From Gamarada debralockiae (lineage: Eukaryota; Ascomycota; Leotiomycetes; Helotiales; Hyphodiscaceae), in assembly GCA_002803225.1 (NCBI GenBank), contig NXFV01001839.1, positions 1 to 64,000 of the forward strand: 64,000 nt of DNA, written 5' to 3'. The notes below the pieces were generated by a model that saw nothing but the letters and a program-made list of their open reading frames with translations, was not told the DNA's origin and made no database searches. The translations under genes and the position numbers were made by a program. Each line of letters starts with the position of its first letter. Within the stretch, counting starts at the first letter, position 1. Positions 58,502 to 64,000 of this stretch are shown piece by piece.

Positions 58502-58739
58502 TTATCCTTTCATAATATGAAGTTCGATTGTTTCCATCACAAATACTTGATGACTCCTCTCTGCGGCCACTGCCACTGCCACTGCCCCGGGTCGGGTTTC
58601 ATCGCACTTTATCCTCCGACGCCTATGAATACGTATGATATTAATAAAGACGTCCGGAGAGCATAGTGGCAACGGACATGCATGACAAGCACCCCGTTTT
58701 GGACTTCGGCTTGCTAGCACGCTTCCACTTCGGCGTGGA
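58502..58739 (-). pseudogene. Orphan N-terminal half of a Zn2Cys6 cluster
   Basis: On the minus strand an exon ending KRASKPKSKTGCLSC (58678-58739) joins, across a 55-nt GT-AG intron (58623-58677), to RRRIKCDETRPG (58502-58622). This is the first half of a fungal Zn2Cys6 cluster (CX2CX6C). The intron sits at the same codon and phase as in the intact regulator at 27174-29129, whose sequence there is KRASKPKTRSGCMTC. After TRPG the next Cys is missing; instead a GGCAGT triplet-like repeat encodes AVAVAVA and a stop follows. The rest of the regulator is absent. Confidence 0.65.
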
Positions 58740-59167
58740 TTAATTATCTCGTGCGCCATCGAAATTTGGGCATATAAATTTCACTAGGTTTCCTCGTGTC
58801 CAATCAAGTCATATAAAGAGTAAAGGCACTCCATATCAAGAAGTCTTGATTGTTCGTCGTAGGCGCGAGGATGACGTTCAAATTAACCCCTAAAACACTA
58901 GCTCCGTCATCATCGTAGTATTAACCAATGAGATAAGTAATATCACGTGATCTTAGCAATGTCTCCAATCTCAGGTGATTTTTCGTTTACCACTGGTGAC
59001 TTGGTGCTTATCATTTTGAGCCTAATGCTTCGTACTCGCACTCAGGAAGATTGGTGTTTAACAGATGGAGGAAAAGTACAAAGATTAGGCGTGCTGCCCG
59101 CAAAATGGGCAATCCTGCTTCGTAACCTCGACTTTTCAACTCTATTGCGCTACTGCTTTCACCCACC
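58740..59167. promoter_or_regulatory. Upstream region of the second P450
   Basis: No gene is seen. An ATCACGTGAT site lies at 58942-58951, about 220 bp before the P450 start. CCACCATGG around 59165 gives a strong start context. Confidence 0.35.
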
Positions 59168-60969
59168 ATGGATTTGAACTTTGTTACTGGTTCCGTTGCT
59201 CTACTACTTCTCTATTTCATATCCAGCACCGTCTATTACCTCTACTTTTCACCCATCTCGAAGATCCCCGGGCCAAAACTCGCAGCAGCCACATGGTGGT
59301 ATGAGTACTATCACGACAGTGCGTATTTCGAGTTTCTTTCCTTTCTTTTCCAGCTTGTTCCTGGTTCAACAAGGAATACTCAGCCTCTTGAACATGCTTT
59401 GAAATCCCCCACTCAAGTTCGATGCTCTTGATTCTCTCCAGAAGAAGTCATGCTGACCTTGAGATCCCGTCTAGTTGTAACTTACGGCAAATATGTCTTC
59501 CGAGTCATGGATATGCACAGGGAATACGGACCAATCGTTCGAATTAGCCCGCACGAAGTCCACATCTCTGATCCCGACTTCTACGAAACGTTATATGCCT
59601 CCAGCAGCACCAACAGGAAGGACAGATGGTCATGGTACACAAACGGCCTCGGTTTGCCAGTCTCCACGCTGGGAACGGTGGAATATAACCTTCATCGACG
59701 ACGAAGAGGAGCCATGAGTTCGTTCTTTTCCAAGCAGAAGGTGGCAAAGCTGCAGCCCGAGGTGGAAGAGCGCGCCACCAAGTTGGCAGATCGCTTGGCC
59801 GGCCTTGCGGTCTCAGGGGAGGTCGTTCCGATAAACCTCGCATTCTCTGCTTTCACAAATGGTAAGACCTTCCCTGGGATATTAAGCGAGGGACGAAGCT
59901 GACTGAGTATAGATGTCGTGACACAATATTGCTTCGGTCAATCAGACCATCGAATCGAGGCGGAAGGTTTCGATCCAACTTTCCACAGCATTTCCTTCTC
60001 AGCAGGCACTGCGAATACCATGATGAGGAATATGAACTGGATTATGAAGCTCACCAAGGCCCTGCCGGAGAAACTTGCTATGAGCATGTCTCCCGAGTTT
60101 TCGTCGTTTGTTACTCTGAGAAGGGTAAGACACCCGCCTTCCATTTGCATGTGTGGCCTGAGCTGACCCAATTATAGGAACGTATCAACCAAATTGATGA
60201 GATCAAACGTTTGTCAACAAAGGGAAAAGAGGATGGCAAAGATGAAGCGACAATATTCCACAGTCTCCTCAAGAGTGAGCTTCCAAACAGTGAAAAGACT
60301 TCCGAACGCCTCGCCGAAGAAGCCGTTCTCCTTGTCGGAGCAGGGACACACACAACCTCCTGGGCCCTTAGCGTTGCGACATTCCACCTAGTATCGCAGC
60401 CCAACACACTGCGAAAGTTGAAAGCAGAGCTCGAAGCGGCCATCCCGGATCCCACTGTTTCAACACCGCTGCCTGCACTTGAAGCGCTGCCATATCTCAC
60501 AGCAGTTATCAAAGAAGGTCTCCGTCTCAGTTTCGGCAACACCAGTCGTATCCCCAGAGTGGCACTTGATCAACCCATCAAATACGGCGACTTTGAGATT
60601 GCACCAGGAACGCCTGTCAGCATGACCATCCCCATCGTGCACTTGGACGAGAGAATTTTCCCCGATGCCAAAGCTTTCCATCCTGAGCGCTGGATCGAAG
60701 ACAAGACTGGTCATCTAGACAAGTATCTCGTAACTTTCTGCAAGGGACCGCGTATGTGTTTGGGGCTCAACTTGGCGTGGGCGGAATTGTATATCGGGTT
60801 GAGTACCATTTTCAGGAGAATTGGATCATCGGCTGCGAGGGGGAAGGATGACGTTGGGGTTATGGATCTGTTTGAGACGGACTTGGGGGACGTGGAGATG
60901 GCGAGAGATGCTTTGTTTCCTATTACGAAGGATGGCTCGAAAGGAGTGAGAGTAAAGATGTCGAAGTAG
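59168..60969 (+). CDS. Cytochrome P450, trichodiene-oxygenase-like (CYP58-like) class
   Basis: Four exons (59168-59318, 59475-59861, 59913-60124, 60178-60969) give 513 residues with all frames kept. The N-terminal anchor is [19 protein letters not shown], followed by [17 protein letters not shown]. Further landmarks are [14 protein letters not shown], the I helix [10 protein letters not shown], the K helix EGLR, the PERW motif HPERWIED and the heme loop [10 protein letters not shown] with the axial Cys. The layout is that of Tri4-like fungal P450s. ER-bound mono-oxygenase; the substrate is unknown and no terpene synthase or other backbone enzyme is present in the window. Confidence 0.93.
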
Positions 60970-62543
60970 ATCGACGACTATCGAAGAGAATAGAGGGTCC
61001 TGGGGCGGCAAATGGGTCCTGAGCCGTTCTTGGTGCGCAAAGGATTCAAGTGATTGAGTGAACAATGCGCTTGCATCCTTTTTGTATTTTTGTTGTACAC
61101 ATTTTTCCGCGCCGTCATCTCCGTCGAAAAAGAAATTCTCAACCATTGCGATCCTCCTCTGACCCTTTACCTCCGTGCAGACAGCGAATTCGCGACCGTT
61201 TCCTCTCAAAATTGGCCACTCTAGACATAACACCATCCTGGATACGATCTTTTCCCACTCAATCATGATTCATATCACTGCACATTGATACCTTGTTGTG
61301 CGTTGTGAAGCTGGTGCTACGCTTCTGAGAGCGCAGTGTAATCGAGCTTCGTTGCACTTTTTGACTCCTTTGCCCAATCTCTCGATTCACAGGGTAGGAT
61401 CACTAATCTCCTGGCAGGGTTTGAGACATTCCGGCAATTCGGTCAGGATCACTATGATGTATTGATCAATCTGATCGCAATATGTGATAGGGGCTTGGAA
61501 TCCTTGAAATCTCCCCTGTTTTCGAGGCTGGAGGACATTGCATTGATATTGACGAGAATTTTTGATTGAGCGATCAGCTCTACCAGGGTTTAATCTTTGG
61601 CAGGGGATCTCAACTTTCCGGGCACATTCCGACAATTCGATATTGCTCTGCCTTCCCGATATTTCGGGCACATGAGCATTGATGACGCTGAAAAGTTTTG
61701 GAGCTTTGGAACACACGAAGAAACGATTGTTTGGCCTAGTTGCCTGGACCTCGCTCCAGACACCGAGACACCCAGCGGTCTCACACACTAGCATCTAGTT
61801 TTTGACTTTCTACTTGAGCTCCTATAATGGGGAAATCTCCGAGCACGCGCTTCCTGAACACTTATTTAGACTTCAATACAGTGACAAATCGCTAATCCCT
61901 GGGCCGTGCTGGCTTCATCCCAATTGGTCCAGATTGTTTCTTCCTCGCTTATCTCTTCCTTCCTTGCTGGGCAAGATTTCAATAGGTTGGCAACCCAAAA
62001 TTCCAAAGCCGCGTTTTGACCTCCAATCACACAATTGGTTGCACAGAAGCTTCTACCACACTTTATCCCTCTCTTGCATCGAGGCTGCGAACCACTTCTT
62101 CCCATTTGAGCCATAATGCAGGGCGCAAACGGGATCTACAGCTGTCTTCCCAAGTTCGGAGTCGAGGCGCAAGAGGCTTCCCGGAAAGGCCTCCCAATTG
62201 GCACGCCTAGAATGGGCTGAATGTTTCCTTCCAGTCAAGGTTTGATGAGCTGAGAACCGACGGCACCCTCTTAAGGTTCTGCCATGGAACGCAAGTTGGA
62301 ATTCCCAAAGCCAATTTCTGCGAGAGCATAGCAACGCCTCTTTGACAGCGGGAAGGTGTGGTGGTGCACTGCCCGTCATAAGTAGGCTGCACGTCCCGCT
62401 CGCTGATCTCTCATCCCATCTTAGTCTCACTACTTCTTTTCTTCCGTGAAACGAAAGGAGCTGGAGTCGTGACTCTGAGCACGAACCAATCCTTGACGCC
62501 GATCCGATTGCCGAGATCCTCTCGTTCCAGAAACTCGGGCAAG
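60970..62543. other. Intergenic region, no supported gene
   Basis: Several short overlapping open frames occur (61387-61794 minus, 61802-62116 plus, 62053-62430 minus) without recognisable domains. Two short segments, about 61413-61445 and 61598-61640, share GGCAGGG followed by ACATTCC(G)GCAATTCG-like words and could be a diverged duplication. Confidence 0.35.
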
Positions 62544-63923
62544 ATGGAGTCGGAAGCTTTGGTCGCCCGTTACTTGACGAGAGGAGCTCAGATTACTGGT
62601 GTTGCTACTATGTCTCTCTGTCTTACATGGATATCGGTATCGTTACGATTTTACGTTCGGATACGGCTTCTTAAATTTATCGGGCGCGAAGATTGGTTGA
62701 CGTTTGCTGCAATGGTGAGCTCGGAATGCTGCAACACCAAAACAATTTACTGATTGAAGCGATAGGTTCTTTTCACCGCATTCTGCTCCATTCTCCTCCG
62801 GACGACCGATTATGGACTCGGAGCCCATATGTATGCGATTCCCGCCGACCAGCTTCAAATCGGCCTGAAATACATTTTCGTCTGCGAACTTCTTTACGTC
62901 TTAACCACCACCGTCGCCAAACTTTCAATCGGTGTTTACTTCCTTCGATTAGCGTCGAAAAAATACCAGTTTCGTGTCATATACACGACATTGGTGGTAG
63001 TGATGGTTTTCAGCACCATGTACTTCTTCTTCCTGCTCTTCCAATGCTCGCCGATTTCGTTCATCTGGAGCCAATATGAAGATGGGAAGGGAACCTGTCT
63101 CGGTCGTAACACCATCGCTAACGTGGCTTATGCGCATGCTGCGGTGAGCGCAGCCACCGACTGGTCGTTCGGAATCTTACCAGTGTTTTTCGTGTGGAAG
63201 ATGAAGATGAATCCGCGCACCAAATTATCCGTCATCCTTATTTTATCTCTAGGATTCTTGTAAGTACCTCCTCACCCAATCATCCATTGATGTGTATGGA
63301 GAACTCAACGCTGACCCTCCCACAGCGCAAGTTCAGCCACAATAGTCCGCATAGTCTACATCCGCCAACTCCAACTCAAAACCGACTACAGCTGGTTCGG
63401 CATCAACCTAGTAAAATGGTCGATGGCAGAACCCGCCATCGGTATAACCGCCGCCGCAATCGCCACTTTGCGTCCCTTATTCATCAACTTCCTATCTTTC
63501 TCGCGCAAACATCTCGATCCCAACTCCACCAACCTGACTTCCGCATCCGCCGCCACATTCTACACAAAAGACTCCCGACCTTCCGGTGATTCGAGGAAGA
63601 TGTTAAGTAGTAGGGCCGGATCAAGTGGGTCAGGACTGGGTCCATGTGGGTATAGCAATGAGTTTGCGGAGATGCTGGGCTTGAGTAGGTATGGTGTTAC
63701 GACGACGGTGAGTGCGGGGAAGGCGGAGACGAGGGTGGAGAGGAGGAGGAGGGAACGGAGGGATAGGGAACGGGAGAAGGGGAGGACGGTTGGGGATGCG
63801 GATTGTGAGAGTCAGACTGAACTGAGGGATACTGAGGGGAAGAGTGAGGAGAATGCGAGTGGGTATGGGTTTGGGTGGGATGTTGGGATTAAGGCTACGA
63901 CTACTGTTGTTATTGATGGCTGA
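62544..63923 (+). CDS. Fungal rhodopsin-like integral membrane protein
   Basis: Three exons (62544-62714, 62766-63259, 63326-63923) give 420 residues. Seven hydrophobic helices fit the fungal rhodopsin-like (PF20684-type) family, with GREDWLTFAAM after the first helix pair, YGLGAHMY, LYVLTTTVAKLSIGVYFLRL, the conserved ATDWSFGILPVFFVWKMKM and WSMAEPAIGITAAAIATLRP. The cytosolic tail of about 130 residues is Ser-rich and carries a dense basic run (VERRRRERRDREREKGR). No retinal-binding Lys is expected in this family. Function is unknown; some members are thought to be GPCR-like. The in-frame region upstream of 62544 has no ATG, so this start is used. Confidence 0.88.
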
Positions 63924-64000
63924 AAGTACAGTGGATGGGTAAGGATTATGAAATTGAGATGGTGGTGTGAGGAAGCTGAGAGCGGAACGCGTCGCCAAGA

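Noticed and set aside
61387..62430. Three unrelated open frames of 100-135 codons
   Set aside because: They overlap on opposite strands and have no recognisable domains or supporting signals.

Overview
The window reads as genomic DNA of a filamentous ascomycete (Pezizomycotina, probably Leotiomycetes-like). The reasons are short GT-AG introns of about 45-110 nt, Zn2Cys6 regulators, 2EXR-domain proteins, fungal rhodopsin-like membrane proteins, a G1 (eqolisin) peptidase and a NACHT-TPR protein. No ribosomal RNA or tRNA gene was recognised. All gene models were read by eye; exon borders were chosen from splice motifs, frame continuity and family expectation.

Left part (0.3-24 kb) is accessory DNA rich in broken genes. 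It opens with a cysteine-rich fungal family pseudogene split by a 210-bp inverted-repeat element. Next come an intact monocarboxylate-type MFS transporter (minus strand), a decayed DHA2-type MFS pump, an intact six-exon beta-carbonic anhydrase and an intact Zn2Cys6 regulator. These are followed by remnants of an NmrA-like NAD(P)-binding protein, a second Zn2Cys6 regulator and a berberine-bridge (BBE) FAD oxidase, then an intact P450, a GNAT acetyltransferase with a nonsense codon and a frameshift, and a serine hydrolase with a single frameshift. The gene mix resembles a secondary-metabolism or detoxification cluster in decay; the product cannot be told.

Middle part (24-46 kb): a secreted glutamic peptidase, an AT-rich block, a Zn2Cys6 regulator, a repeat-rich gap (solo LTR plus a MITE), a PEX11-type peroxisomal protein, a fusion of a rhodopsin-like domain with a fucose-permease-like MFS domain, an O-fucosyltransferase-like enzyme, an aspartic-protease pseudogene, a GH47 alpha-mannosidase, calmodulin and a Tlg2/syntaxin-16 SNARE. 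The last group is conserved housekeeping secretory and signalling machinery.

Right part (46-64 kb) is accessory again: a 2EXR gene whose start lies in an in-frame 52-bp duplication, a second 2EXR gene broken by a solo LTR with a perfect 5-bp target duplication, a decayed Zn2Cys6 regulator, a 1484-residue NACHT-TPR (NLR/STAND) protein, an orphan half zinc cluster, a second P450, and a second rhodopsin-like protein near the right edge.
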